A stretch of 64,000 bases of DNA from Bilamarchaeum sp040758595 (GCA_040758595.1 JBFLVJ010000007.1:13422-77421), one strand, 5' to 3'; shown: positions 15,249-24,833, counted from the stretch's first letter. Made by a program: numbers and translations. Notes: a model not told the origin generated them from the sequence alone.

Positions 15249-15644
15249 ATGCATGCCTACAGGATGAGGAGCGGCATCTCCAGGAAAGGACTGATGGATA
15301 GGCTGGATAGCGTCGAAGGGCTTGCCGTCCGCACCGGCGCCGTCGGCTCCGAAGAGGAGCTGCAGCTCGCATTCCACCTCGCCAAAGGCTCGTTCTCCAA
15401 AAAAACGAACATCGCCCGCTCGATGCGCTACGAGTTCCTGCTATGGCTCTTAGGCAAGACGGATATCAAGAGCGCCATGAAGGAGAGCGCCCCGGATTCC
15501 GAGGAATTCTTCGTCATCGTCTTCTCCGAAACGAGACCGGATGCCGTCTGCCGGCTGCTGGAAGCCGAACTGCTTCCGCTGAATCTCGAAAAAGAAGGCG
15601 AGCCGCTCGCGCTCGAGAGGATATCGCTCTCAAGGATAAGTTGA
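15249..15644 (+). CDS. KEOPS complex subunit Cgi121-like
   Basis: The 131-residue protein carries the diagnostic stretch KKTNIARSMRYEFLLWLLG followed by KTDIKSAM, which matches archaeal Cgi121. Cgi121 binds the Bud32 subunit and the tRNA CCA end in the KEOPS complex, which makes N6-threonylcarbamoyladenosine at tRNA position 37. The other KEOPS genes are not in the window. A TTTAAAAG box at 15219-15226 is about 26 nt ahead of ATG 15249, so the message is probably leaderless. Its stop abuts the stop of the convergent gene with no gap. Confidence 0.85.
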   Translation: MHAYRMRSGISRKGLMDRLDSVEGLAVRTGAVGSEEELQLAFHLAKGSFSKKTNIARSMRYEFLLWLLGKTDIKSAMKESAPDSEEFFVIVFSETRPDAVCRLLEAELLPLNLEKEGEPLALERISLSRIS

Positions 15645-17258
15645 CTACAGTTCGAGCTGCTTGGCCAGGACGTCCCGGTCGATTGGCAGTTCTATCCCCA
15701 GCACCTGGTGGATGAAGATGAACATGTCCACGATCTTGGATCTGTCCTTGGTTATCTTGTCGGCCATCTGCTTTATGGTGAGCTCCTTGCCGATCAGTTC
15801 GTAGAGCATCAGCCCCTCCTTGCCGAAGCGCTTGTAGACCGCATAGCCGTCGTCGCCGTATTTCTTGCGCACGTCGGTCCTGGACATGGGCTTGAGGATG
15901 ATGAGGCCGTTCTCCAGCATGAATCTCAGTATCTCGTCCACCTCGAAAAGGGGCAGATCGAGCTTGAGCGAGATGTCCAGCACGTCGCTCTTGCCGTCTA
16001 TCGACTCCAGGACCCGTCCGCCCTTGTTCTGGGGGAACTTGAGCATTATCTTGGCCTTGAGCTGGACCGATTTGACGATATCTATAGGCGCCTTGATGGG
16101 TGTCTCGATGGGTGATGAAACGCCGCGGGCCTCGTCTACCGCACCCTCTCCTTCTATCATCGGAGTGAACCCGGCTTCCTTCTTCTCCTCTTCAGGCGCG
16201 ACCGCTTCGGCACGCGCCGATGACGCTCCCCGGGCGAACGGCGAGGGGCCCTCCCCGGAAGCCTTCGGATAGTCCAGCTTGATGATTCCCTGGGCATCCA
16301 TGAAATCGAGTATCTCGACCAGCTTCGGCTCTGTCAGGCCGGTATCCTGCATTATCTCCTCGGCCGTCCTCTGGCCGTCTATGAGCGCATAGACCTGGAG
16401 ACCCACCTCCCCATATTTGTCCTTGATTATCTTCTCTACAGGGCTTAGCTCCGACTCCTCTTCGCTCGGCCCCTCCTCCGGTTCCTCCAGATCGAACCCC
16501 ATATCCTCAGGAGAGATCCCCTCCTCTTCAGCCGGGAGCTCTTCCTCGGGCTCCTCTTCCGGCGGCTCCTCGGGCTCGTCTTGGGTAGGCTCTTCTTGGA
16601 CGCCGATAGGCTCCATGTCCTCAGGGTATTCATCAGTGGGCGCCTCTCCGGACTCGCTCTCGGAAGGTTCTTCTTCCGCAGGCTCTTCCTCTTCTGGAGG
16701 CGCTTCCCCAGCGGCCGCTTCTCCTCCGCTCTCCTCGAAATCTATAGGGGTTATCTCGTCGAACGTGAGTTCCTCTTCCTCGGCTTCCTGCTTCTTTTTC
16801 TTGGAATGCTTTTCCGGCTCCTCGATGGTGAAATCTTCTTCAGCCTCTTTCTCTGATGGTTCCTCTTCTGCCGGCTCTTCCTCCGCGTGGACCCCCTCTT
16901 CCGAGGGCCCCTCAGCAGGCTCCTCCTCCAGAGGAGGGGTCTCTTCCTCAGGCTCCAGCTCCTCGTCAGGAGATATCTCCTCGAGCTTGCGGCCGGCCTT
17001 CTCGGGCTCCTCTTCCCTTCCGGCAGGAATGAGCTCCACCATGCCTGCGTCTGTCATGTAATTGATTATCTGGTCGAAAAGCTTCTGCTCTATCTCCAGA
17101 TCCTTGCGCAGCTCCTTGGTGGTGCGCTTGCCGGTGATGGCTTTGTACACCTGGAGGCCGGCCTCACCGAACTTCTTGATGATGAGATTCTGGTTCTTGA
17201 ACCGCTGAAGGGGTCCTTTCTCGATTTTCTTTATCTTGTAATCTGAGCCTCTGGCCAT
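15645..17258 (-). CDS. acidic protein with repeated winged-helix-like units
   Basis: A 537-residue protein of unrecognised family. Three or four units share a pattern, FG/YG-x-x-G-L-Q-V-Y-x-x-I-x-G-x-R-T-x-x-E, then a helix and a short hydrophobic end (QIINYMTDAGMVEL, EILDFMDAQGIIKL, EILRFMLENGLIIL). This resembles small winged-helix domains. Residues about 85-270 are a very acidic Glu/Pro-rich linker. A basic N-terminus precedes the first unit. The start at 17258 is an ATG; a GTG nine bases earlier is less likely. It is divergent from the coiled-coil protein at the head of the pilus-like locus, sharing a promoter region, so a role with that locus is plausible but unproven. Confidence 0.7.
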   Translation of the reverse strand: MARGSDYKIKKIEKGPLQRFKNQNLIIKKFGEAGLQVYKAITGKRTTKELRKDLEIEQKLFDQIINYMTDAGMVELIPAGREEEPEKAGRKLEEISPDEELEPEEETPPLEEEPAEGPSEEGVHAEEEPAEEEPSEKEAEEDFTIEEPEKHSKKKKQEAEEEELTFDEITPIDFEESGGEAAAGEAPPEEEEPAEEEPSESESGEAPTDEYPEDMEPIGVQEEPTQDEPEEPPEEEPEEELPAEEEGISPEDMGFDLEEPEEGPSEEESELSPVEKIIKDKYGEVGLQVYALIDGQRTAEEIMQDTGLTEPKLVEILDFMDAQGIIKLDYPKASGEGPSPFARGASSARAEAVAPEEEKKEAGFTPMIEGEGAVDEARGVSSPIETPIKAPIDIVKSVQLKAKIMLKFPQNKGGRVLESIDGKSDVLDISLKLDLPLFEVDEILRFMLENGLIILKPMSRTDVRKKYGDDGYAVYKRFGKEGLMLYELIGKELTIKQMADKITKDRSKIVDMFIFIHQVLGIELPIDRDVLAKQLEL

Positions 17259-17340
17259 CAATATCACATGGAACTGTCTTCGACTAGAATACCAAGAATA
17301 TCATCAAAATGTTTATTAACATAGATTATTATATTGGAGC

Positions 17341-19029
17341 ATGGAGTTCGACGAGCTACTGATAACCACGGGTGTGGACGCTCTCGTGCGGCTCGTGAAG
17401 GAGAAAGAGCGGGTCGAGCTCGAGGATGCATCTTCTATTCTCAATATACCCCAGGAGAGCATCGAGGACTGGGCGAGGGTCCTGGAAGAGGAAGGCATAC
17501 TCAGGCTCGAATACCGATTGACGCGCATATTCCTGGTCTGGATAAGGCCGACTGAAGAGGAGGTCGTCCAGGAGAGGCAATCATTCTACGAGGAGAAGAA
17601 GGGACTGGAGCAGGAGATAACCGAGGTCAAGGAACGGGTCGCCTCCGGCACCGCTGAGATGGAGGACCTGAAAAAATCGTTCTCGAAGTTCTATGACAAG
17701 GTGTACGGCAGGATAGATGCGCTCGAGAAGATGGTCGCCCCTGTGCCCGCTGCCAAGACCATCTCGGACGACCTCCTGGCAAAATCCCGCGATGAGATAG
17801 CGGCCATGGGCGAGCAGCTCAAGGAAGCCAGGGAGGGCCTCAGAGAGGTCAAGGAAGAGATGGAGGGCCTCAAAGTGAAGAAGGGGGCCGAGACCAGCGA
17901 GAAGCTGATGGATAAGATAGATGAGATGGGCAAGGAGCTGGGCGGCTTGCAGAATGAGCTTGCCGCCATCCAGAAGAGGAGCGTCGCCAGCGCCCCTAAA
18001 GATATGGAGATGCCATCGGTCCGGGACATAAAGAAGAAGTTCGAGACGCTCCAGAAGGATTTCAACCAGATCAAATCCCAGAACGCCCGGATGCGGGAGG
18101 ACATGGTGAGCCTCCATGAGAGTTCGGATATTCTCCGGGAGGTGGCCGAGTCCATAATGGGGCACGAGGACCGCGTCGGGGACATGCGGGCAGAGATGGA
18201 GGGGCTCGTGAAGGAGGCCGAGGCGCTCGCCAAGAAAAGCGAGGCGGTCGTCTCCAGGATAAGGGAGAGCGCGGAACTGGCTGAGAGGCTCTCTGACTCG
18301 GTGGAAGTGTCCAAGTCCTTGCTCAAGAAGTTCCCTAGCCAGGAGAAGGTCATGGAGAAGATGGCCGCGCTCGAGAGCGCTGAGAAGGAGCTGGAGGAGA
18401 AGACGGCCGCGCTGGAGAAGCTCTTGCAGGTCGTCGGGGGCAAGAAGGTCGCCTCGAAGCAGTTCGACGAGATTGCCAAGAAGATGGAGACCAAAGCCCG
18501 CCAGATGAGGCGGGAGATGGATTCCCTTGAGGCGGCTCTCGATGATGAGAAGGAGACATACCTGACATTCCAGAAGATAAAGGAGAGGATAGTGCCCTCG
18601 ATAGAGCGCTACCAGACCCAGCTCGACGCCATGGAGGCGAAGCTCAAGGGCCTGAAGGATGAATCCGCCTCGCGCATCAAGGAGATGAAGGAGGAGGCCG
18701 AGAAGCTCCAGCAATCCATCAAAGGCGGGGAGGTGCAGGACGCCATCAAGCTCGCCGAGGAGATACGGGGCAAGAAGAAGATGCTCGACGATATACGCTC
18801 ATCGCTCGATGAGATGGGCGATATAGCGGACAACCTGAACAAGCGCATCACCCTCCTGTCCAGGGAAGCCAAGCTGCTGGAGATAAGGACGGGCGGGGGC
18901 GCCGCGGTGAAAAAGGCAGAAGAGGAAGGCGTGAGGGAGAAGCTGAGCCTCACAGAGGAAGAGGAGCTGGAATTCCGCAAGAAGCGCGAGGAGCTCAAGA
19001 GGCTCATCCAGAAGCTCTGGGAGCAATGA
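17341..19029 (+). CDS. winged-helix plus long coiled-coil protein
   Basis: The 562-residue protein has an N-terminal domain (residues 1-75: DALVRLVKEKERVELEDASSI, IEDWARVLEEEGILRLEY) like a winged helix. About 480 residues of heptad-rich coiled coil follow (for example EEMEGLKVKKGAETSEKLMD), ending in ELKRLIQKLWEQ. It could be a long structural or tethering filament. A TTATTATATTGG box lies just upstream of ATG 17341, so it likely starts the transcript that continues 38 bases later into the secretion ATPase gene. I do not recognise a named family. Confidence 0.75.
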   Translation: MEFDELLITTGVDALVRLVKEKERVELEDASSILNIPQESIEDWARVLEEEGILRLEYRLTRIFLVWIRPTEEEVVQERQSFYEEKKGLEQEITEVKERVASGTAEMEDLKKSFSKFYDKVYGRIDALEKMVAPVPAAKTISDDLLAKSRDEIAAMGEQLKEAREGLREVKEEMEGLKVKKGAETSEKLMDKIDEMGKELGGLQNELAAIQKRSVASAPKDMEMPSVRDIKKKFETLQKDFNQIKSQNARMREDMVSLHESSDILREVAESIMGHEDRVGDMRAEMEGLVKEAEALAKKSEAVVSRIRESAELAERLSDSVEVSKSLLKKFPSQEKVMEKMAALESAEKELEEKTAALEKLLQVVGGKKVASKQFDEIAKKMETKARQMRREMDSLEAALDDEKETYLTFQKIKERIVPSIERYQTQLDAMEAKLKGLKDESASRIKEMKEEAEKLQQSIKGGEVQDAIKLAEEIRGKKKMLDDIRSSLDEMGDIADNLNKRITLLSREAKLLEIRTGGGAAVKKAEEEGVREKLSLTEEEELEFRKKREELKRLIQKLWEQ

Positions 19030-19067
19030 CTATAAAGCCGAGGAACGAAAGTGGATGGTGATTTGAG

Positions 19068-20666
19068 ATGGCGAAGAAGGATGTCAAGGAGATGACCGCG
19101 AAAAAGACCGGAGAGGACGACCCTCCGGAAGAGCCTGCGCCCGAGCCGGTTAAGATAGGCGCGAACCGCTCCCCTATGCTCGCCGCATACGCTTTCAGCT
19201 CAGAGGGGCTTCCGGTCGAGGTGAGGATCACCAGGAGACCTGAGGACTTCGTGCCGAAATACGATATCACCATCCCCGGGATAGCAGAGGGCACCAAACT
19301 CATACTGGAGACCAAGCTCAAAGGGGAGCTTGTCGCCGAGGTCAAGCTCGACATAAGCGAGATGCTGGACCCCAAGAAATACGATGAAGTCAAGGCCAAG
19401 TTCATGATAGCCGCGAAGAGGATACTCACCCGCAACTTCCCTTCCTTGCCTGAAGACAAGAAAGACATACTCGCTGTATACCTCCTCCAGAAGACGCTGG
19501 GCCTGGGCGAGATGGAGGCCCTTCTGGCAGACGAGCAGCTCGAAGAGATAACAGTCAACAACTCACAGGAACCGGTCTGGGTCTATCACAAGACCCATGG
19601 ATGGTGCAAAACCAACCTCCGCCTTAGGACCGAGGGCATCGTTTATGATTACGCGTCCATGATCGCGAGGAAGGTCGGACGGCAGATAAACACCTTGAAC
19701 CCGACCCTGGATGCGCACCTGCCCACAGGTGACCGCGTGAACGCCACCCTGTTTCCGATATCATCTTTCGGGAACACCATAACGATCAGGAAATTCTCCA
19801 GGAACCCCTGGACGATAACGAGCTTCATCAGGTCCAAGACCGTGACCCCGGATGTGGCAGGGCTCATATGGCTCTGCATGCAGAACGAGCTCTCGCTGCT
19901 CGTGACCGGAGGCACCGGAAGCGGGAAGACGTCGTTCCTCAACGCGATGGCGGGCCTCATACCTGCCAACCAAAGGATAATCACCATAGAGGACACCAGA
20001 GAGCTGACCCTGCCGTCTTTCCTGCACTGGGTCCCGATGACCGTGAGGGAGCCGAACCCTGAGGGGAAAGGAGAGGTCACCATGCTCGACCTGATGGTGA
20101 ACTCCCTGCGCCAGAGGCCTGACCGGATACTGGTCGGAGAGATCAGGCGGCAGAGGGAAGCCGAGGTCATGTTCGAGGCCATGCACACCGGCCACAGCGT
20201 GTATGCGACGCTGCACGCGGACAACGCAGAGCAGACCATATCCAGGCTGACGAACCCGCCCATCAACGTCCCGCAGGAGATGCTGGACGCGCTATCTGGC
20301 ATAGTCGTCACGTTCAGGCACCGCAGGTTCAACATAAGGCGGGTGCTGGAGTTCGCGGAGATGGACAAGAAGGGCCAGGCGAACGTGATATACCGCTGGG
20401 ATATCAAGTCGGACAAGATGAAAGGGGTCCAGAGGATGAGCAGCCTGGTGGATACGCTATCCCTTTATTCTGGTATGGCCACAAAGGAGATAGAGGACGA
20501 CATATCAGAGAAGATACAGATCCTCGACTGGATGGTCAAGAAAGGATACGAAAACGTGGACCAGGTCGGGCATGTCGTTTCGAACTATTACATGAATCCA
20601 GAGGAGGTCCTGGATGCTGTGCGCAAGGGCAAGGGCTGGGACTTCAAGACCATGAGCGGGATGTGA
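19068..20666 (+). CDS. type II/IV secretion system ATPase (archaeal GspE/TadA family)
   Basis: The 532-residue hexameric secretion ATPase is predicted to power assembly of a type IV pilus-like filament. Walker A is GGTGSGKTSF (about residue 280). The Asp-box region (ITIEDTRELTLP), Walker B (RPDRILVGEIR) and His box (HTGHSVYATLHADN) follow. The first 60 residues are a Lys/Glu/Pro-rich extension. A GGTGATT site precedes ATG 19068. The gene starts a string with two TadC-like membrane proteins and a class III pilin. It resembles archaeal adhesion-pilus ATPases rather than ArlI, since no other archaellum genes are near. Confidence 0.93.
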   Translation: MAKKDVKEMTAKKTGEDDPPEEPAPEPVKIGANRSPMLAAYAFSSEGLPVEVRITRRPEDFVPKYDITIPGIAEGTKLILETKLKGELVAEVKLDISEMLDPKKYDEVKAKFMIAAKRILTRNFPSLPEDKKDILAVYLLQKTLGLGEMEALLADEQLEEITVNNSQEPVWVYHKTHGWCKTNLRLRTEGIVYDYASMIARKVGRQINTLNPTLDAHLPTGDRVNATLFPISSFGNTITIRKFSRNPWTITSFIRSKTVTPDVAGLIWLCMQNELSLLVTGGTGSGKTSFLNAMAGLIPANQRIITIEDTRELTLPSFLHWVPMTVREPNPEGKGEVTMLDLMVNSLRQRPDRILVGEIRRQREAEVMFEAMHTGHSVYATLHADNAEQTISRLTNPPINVPQEMLDALSGIVVTFRHRRFNIRRVLEFAEMDKKGQANVIYRWDIKSDKMKGVQRMSSLVDTLSLYSGMATKEIEDDISEKIQILDWMVKKGYENVDQVGHVVSNYYMNPEEVLDAVRKGKGWDFKTMSGM

Positions 20667-20667
20667 A

Positions 20668-22236
20668 ATGGGCGGAGAGACTTTCGAAGGAGCGATAGGC
20701 GAGGCGAGAAGGCTCGAAGGCAAGCTGGTGGAGTACGCGCCTTACGATGGCGCTGTCAGGATAGAGCGCACCCTGAACCTGGAGCCGAAGGAATACCTCG
20801 AGCTATCCTACGGGGACCTCCGGAACATGTATGAGAGGACCCAGAAGATCATCAGCGCTTCGGGGATGGGGGTGTTCGCTTCGGCTGCGGGCATGCCCAA
20901 AGCCGCGGAGAAGGCCGCCCCTGCTGCGCCCAAGGCCGAGACCGCAGAGGTGGAGAGCAGGCTCAAGGAGATGACCACCGAGACTCTCAAGACCGCCGAG
21001 GAAGTCGCCAAGGAACCCATAGTCCTGGAGAAGGAGGCTGCTGCGCCTGCCGTGGCCGAAGCCAAAGAGGATAAGATAGAGTTCGAGAAAGGGTTCAAAC
21101 CGCCGGAGCCCGGCCTCAAGGTCCAGCCGCGCCCGGAGATAGAGTTTGAGCGGGAGACGCCCAGAAGACCGGCAACGCCTGTCGAGAAGGCCGAAGCGCC
21201 GAAGCCAGAGGCACTATCGATCAGGAAGGAAGAGGCTGGACCCGTCCCGGCAGCACCGATTGCTCCGCCCGTCCTGAGGGAGACCCCGGACGAGGCTGCG
21301 GCCAAGCGCTTCGAGAGCATAGAGGAGCAGATAAGGGAGGCCCTGGGCGAACAGGCCGACGAGACGGCCCTGAAGAAGAAGATGCTCGAACTGACCAAGC
21401 AACTCTTCAAGGAGAAGACGACATCCAAGAGGGAGGAGATAAAGCTCCATATCACCGTGCTCAAGAACATGCTCTCGGCAGGAATCAGACCTAAGAAAGC
21501 GGCCGCGCCTGCCAAAGGCAAGAGGGCCAAGGCCGAAGCTGAAGAGGGCACGACGCACGTGAAGGTCCTGGACACCCTGGTCTCGACCCATCAGAGCGAG
21601 CTCTCCCAGAGCAAGGACACGATCATCGATTCCTACAACAAGCAGATAGCAGCGGTGAAGAAGAGATTCTATGACGACCTCGCGGTCACCGAAGACGCAG
21701 CCAAGCGCAAGGAGATGTTCGAGGCGTTCGTCTTCGCGGTCGAATCGCTTGTGGAGCAGCTGCCGGAGACCATCGGCAAGTACCGCGAATTCACCTCAAA
21801 GAAGCATGTGGCGGAGCTGGAGAAGCTGCGCGACACGCTGGGTCCGACGGAGAAAGAGACCAAAGGGAAGGTTGATGAGCGCCTGGCATATGTGCAGGGC
21901 GGTTACGACAAGGAGTTCGCCTCGGTGAAGGGCATCGTCGGAAGGCAGATAGAGAACATGATAGAGCTTGCAGGAAGCGAGATATTCAAGAGGGCCGAGG
22001 AGAAGGCCGGAGAAGGGGAAGAAAAGTCGTATGAGATCGTCAAGGAGATAAACGAGACCGATGAGGGCACCCTGCTCTATTTCCTGCATTCCAAAGACCC
22101 TGATTTCTACAAGAAGTACGAGCGGAAGCAGCTCTCCAAAGCAGAAGTGATTTTCAAGGCCAAGGAGCTGATGGCAGAGGAGAAAGGGCTGAGCGAGAAG
22201 ATGGTACGGAAGTACTTCAGCCAAACGGAGGCCTAG
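20668..22236 (+). CDS. pilus-locus accessory coiled-coil protein
   Basis: The 522-residue protein has no named family. The first 60 residues form a compact domain, followed by a low-complexity Ala/Glu/Pro/Lys linker (about 70-230) and a long helical region (about 235-520). The Ala/Pro-rich linker and charged helices suggest a cytoplasmic scaffold. It sits between the ATPase (one-base gap) and the first TadC-like membrane protein (one-base gap), so it is translated as part of the machine, perhaps linking the ATPase to the platform proteins. Confidence 0.75.
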   Translation: MGGETFEGAIGEARRLEGKLVEYAPYDGAVRIERTLNLEPKEYLELSYGDLRNMYERTQKIISASGMGVFASAAGMPKAAEKAAPAAPKAETAEVESRLKEMTTETLKTAEEVAKEPIVLEKEAAAPAVAEAKEDKIEFEKGFKPPEPGLKVQPRPEIEFERETPRRPATPVEKAEAPKPEALSIRKEEAGPVPAAPIAPPVLRETPDEAAAKRFESIEEQIREALGEQADETALKKKMLELTKQLFKEKTTSKREEIKLHITVLKNMLSAGIRPKKAAAPAKGKRAKAEAEEGTTHVKVLDTLVSTHQSELSQSKDTIIDSYNKQIAAVKKRFYDDLAVTEDAAKRKEMFEAFVFAVESLVEQLPETIGKYREFTSKKHVAELEKLRDTLGPTEKETKGKVDERLAYVQGGYDKEFASVKGIVGRQIENMIELAGSEIFKRAEEKAGEGEEKSYEIVKEINETDEGTLLYFLHSKDPDFYKKYERKQLSKAEVIFKAKELMAEEKGLSEKMVRKYFSQTEA

Positions 22237-22237
22237 G

Positions 22238-23128
22238 ATGGACGGAAAGACCGAGATTGAGATGAGACCCAGGAAACGAGGATTGTTCGCTCCGGCCGCG
22301 GATATGCTCGCGCCCAGGTTCCCGGATCTCAAGAAGAAGCTTAGGATCGCGGACATGGAAGAGACGCCCGCCGAGTTCCTCGAGAAGGCCGTCTCGACAG
22401 CAGCGATGCTGTCCGTGGGCCTTCTGCTCCTCGTATATATATTCCTGATGGGACCGCTGGCGGCAAACCTCAAGTCGGACATCGTGATGTTCCTCCTGAT
22501 GGCGGTCCTTCCGCTCCTCCTGGTTCCGCCGCTCGTGTTCTTCTATCTCATGCTCCTTCCTGATGCGGCCATCATACGCAGGCAGAAAGAGATGGATTAC
22601 GAAATCGTCTTCGCAGGAAGGCATATCGTGATAGCGCTCAAGTCGGGCATGCCGCTCTTCGATACTTTCATCGGTGCGTCCAACGGATACGGGGCGGTGA
22701 GCCGCGAATTCGCCAAGATAGTCGATCAGGTCATGCTCGGCGTTCCCACCACCCAGGCGATACGGGATGTGGTGCAGTACAACCCCTCGAGATATTTCAT
22801 GAGGATGCTGATGCAGATAGCCAACGCGCTATCCAGCGGCGCGGATGTGGGGGATTCGCTCGAGGGTGTCCTGGACCAGATATCAAAGGAGCAGATGATC
22901 TCCCTCAAGGAGTACAGCCAGAAGCTGACCCCGATAGTGATGTTCTATATGGTCTTCGGCATAATCGTGCCGACGCTCGGCATAGTGCTGGTGACGGTGA
23001 TACTCTCAGCGCTCGGCACCCGCGGACTCCCCCCGGCGATACTGGCGATAGCTTTCCTGATGATAACCCTCGTGCAGTTCCTGTTCCTGGGTTTCGTGGA
23101 GAGCTCGAGGCCGAAATACCTGATATGA
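22238..23128 (+). CDS. TadC/FlaJ-type pilus platform protein 1
   Basis: The 296-residue protein has type II secretion F-domain features. Two N-terminal helices (about residues 55-110) are followed by a cytoplasmic four-helix domain (EIVFAGRHIVIALKSGMPLFDTF, then VMLGVPTTQAIRDVV and LSSGADVGDSLEGVLDQI) and two C-terminal helices. These proteins form the inner-membrane platform under a type IV filament. A second, longer homologue follows directly, so the platform is probably a heterodimer. Start is ATG 22238, one base after the upstream stop. Confidence 0.88.
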   Translation: MDGKTEIEMRPRKRGLFAPAADMLAPRFPDLKKKLRIADMEETPAEFLEKAVSTAAMLSVGLLLLVYIFLMGPLAANLKSDIVMFLLMAVLPLLLVPPLVFFYLMLLPDAAIIRRQKEMDYEIVFAGRHIVIALKSGMPLFDTFIGASNGYGAVSREFAKIVDQVMLGVPTTQAIRDVVQYNPSRYFMRMLMQIANALSSGADVGDSLEGVLDQISKEQMISLKEYSQKLTPIVMFYMVFGIIVPTLGIVLVTVILSALGTRGLPPAILAIAFLMITLVQFLFLGFVESSRPKYLI

Positions 23129-23132
23129 TGTG

Positions 23133-24203
23133 ATGTCCATGAGCAGCGGATCCATATTCGAAAGCGTCGGACGCCTCCTCTTCACCAGAGGGCGCATCAA
23201 GAGCCTGGAGAAGGAGCTGAACATCGCTGGAGTGGATATGCCCGCGGACTCGTTTGCAGGGTACGTGAGCCTGAACGTCATAGTGGCCACGATAGTGCTG
23301 ACAGCGCTGGCACTGATATATGCGCCGCTCACAGACAGCATCACCGGGCTTATCAGCGAGGTAGCCGAAGTGCCTTTCGCGCTTGTTGCGATCCTTGCGC
23401 TGATAGGGTCTTTCCTACTCGTCTATCTTGCCACCATGGGACTTGTATCTAGCTATCTGCTCATGAAGGCTGAGGACCGCAGGAAGAGGCTTGAGGCGGC
23501 GCTGCCGGACTTCCTTACCCTGGTGCAGTCCAATATCAAAGCCGGCATGGCCCTCGACCAGGCGATGTGGTACTCCGCGAAACCAGAGTTCGGCCTCCTT
23601 TCTGACGAGGTCAAAGCGGTAATCAAAAGCTCCTTCAGCGGCGAAAGCCTCGAGACCACGCTGGACACCCTCAGTTCCAGATTCGACTCCAAGGTGTTCA
23701 AGAGGACCATCCTGCTCCTGAAGCAGGCGACAGCCACCGGCGGCGAACTGACCGAGGTCTTGGAGAGGACCGCGGATGATGTCCGTGGCTCGATCATCAT
23801 GAAGAAAGAGATAGCCGCCACCCTCATACTCTACGAGATATTCGTGCTCTTCGCCGCGGTGGTGGGGACCCCGTTCCTTTTCGCCGTGGCATCGAAGCTC
23901 ATATCTGTTTTCGAGAAGATCGCCCCCCAGGCAGGGAGTGTGCCCTCAGGCGCGGCAGGCCCGTTCGGGGGGCTCAGCGCGGTCCAGTTCGTAGGCCCGG
24001 TGATCAGTTCCACTGATTTCTTCTGGTTCAGCGTGCCGACGATATTCGTGACCGCCCTCATATCCTCTTTCATGGTCAGCATCATAAGGACAGGCGCCAA
24101 GGAGCAGGGGATGAAATACCTCCCCTTCGTGCTCGGAGGCGCATTCTTCGTGTACTGGCTTGTGATAAACATTGTGGAGTCGCTTTTCGCGGCTATCGGA
24201 TGA
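23133..24203 (+). CDS. TadC/FlaJ-type pilus platform protein 2
   Basis: The 356-residue membrane protein is homologous in plan to the previous one: N-terminal helices, then LEAALPDFLTLVQSNIKAGMALDQAMW, then TATGGELTEVLERTADDVRG, and several C-terminal helices with a Gly/Pro-rich loop (about residues 255-280). The AGM and GGEL patterns are typical of TadC/GspF cytoplasmic domains. The start could be the ATG at 23133 or 23139, five or more bases after the previous stop. Paired platform proteins of unequal length occur in archaeal adhesion-pilus loci. Confidence 0.87.
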   Translation: MSMSSGSIFESVGRLLFTRGRIKSLEKELNIAGVDMPADSFAGYVSLNVIVATIVLTALALIYAPLTDSITGLISEVAEVPFALVAILALIGSFLLVYLATMGLVSSYLLMKAEDRRKRLEAALPDFLTLVQSNIKAGMALDQAMWYSAKPEFGLLSDEVKAVIKSSFSGESLETTLDTLSSRFDSKVFKRTILLLKQATATGGELTEVLERTADDVRGSIIMKKEIAATLILYEIFVLFAAVVGTPFLFAVASKLISVFEKIAPQAGSVPSGAAGPFGGLSAVQFVGPVISSTDFFWFSVPTIFVTALISSFMVSIIRTGAKEQGMKYLPFVLGGAFFVYWLVINIVESLFAAIG

Positions 24204-24212
24204 GTGATTATT

Positions 24213-24791
24213 ATGGAAAACGCTTTGACGGCCGGGTCCAAGAAAGGACAGGCCATGATGGAATACCTGATGACCTACGGCCTCGCGCTTTTCGTCATAC
24301 TCATAGTGCTGGCCATATTGGTGGCGGTCGTGCTGCCTAACCTGCAGGCCCCGGAGGCGTGCCAGTTCACGCAGCCCGGCTTCACCTGCAACCAGAAGCC
24401 GCACGCGCTGGTGGCTGATAGCAGCAACAACGTGAGGATGCTCTTCCAGCTCGACAACTCGCAGGGCAAATCTGTGCTTGTCGAGAACATATTGTGCACC
24501 ACCGCGCCGACAGGCAACATAAGGAAGAGCGACGTGGAGACATTCGGCGTCTCGGTGCTCCCTGCCCAGCAGGAGATGACCGCGGGGGAGAGTAAGAGCA
24601 TCGGCGATGCCGCCTCGGATATAACGGCTGCGGTGGCATGCACGGATGAGAACGGAGATGCACTCCAGCTGGCCCCGACCACCAACTTCAGGGGGAGCCT
24701 GGCGATAGTGTACCGCTTCAGCGACGACGTCCCCGGAGCCCCGAGCAGGCTCGCGGTGGCGACTGTGAGCGGGAATGTGCAGGCTGAATGA
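24213..24791 (+). CDS. class III signal peptide pilin
   Basis: The 192-residue type IV pilin-like protein has a basic leader SKKG, then GQAMMEYLMTYGLALFVILI, the conserved archaeal class III signal cut by an EppA/PibD-type peptidase between Gly and Gln. The mature helix packs into the filament core, and the rest (about 150 residues with several cysteines) is a beta-rich head. Start is chosen at ATG 24213; the GTG at 24204 is also possible. It closes the ATPase/platform gene string and is likely its main subunit. The MEYLMTYG form is frequent in DPANN archaea, one reason for the phylum guess. Confidence 0.9.
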   Translation: MENALTAGSKKGQAMMEYLMTYGLALFVILIVLAILVAVVLPNLQAPEACQFTQPGFTCNQKPHALVADSSNNVRMLFQLDNSQGKSVLVENILCTTAPTGNIRKSDVETFGVSVLPAQQEMTAGESKSIGDAASDITAAVACTDENGDALQLAPTTNFRGSLAIVYRFSDDVPGAPSRLAVATVSGNVQAE

Positions 24792-24796
24792 GCCTG

Positions 24797-24833
24797 GCTT
24801 TCAATTTTTCTTTTCATCTCCTCTTTTATCAGG
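24797..24833 (+). terminator. T-rich terminator after the pilin gene
   Basis: TTTCAATTTTTCTTTTCATC and TCCTCTTTTATC follow the pilin stop, a run of T tracts typical of archaeal termination. Confidence 0.5.

Noticed and set aside
17581..18714. 377-codon minus-strand frame opposite the coiled-coil gene
   Set aside because: Its leucine/histidine-rich translation reflects antisense of repeated Glu/Lys codons.
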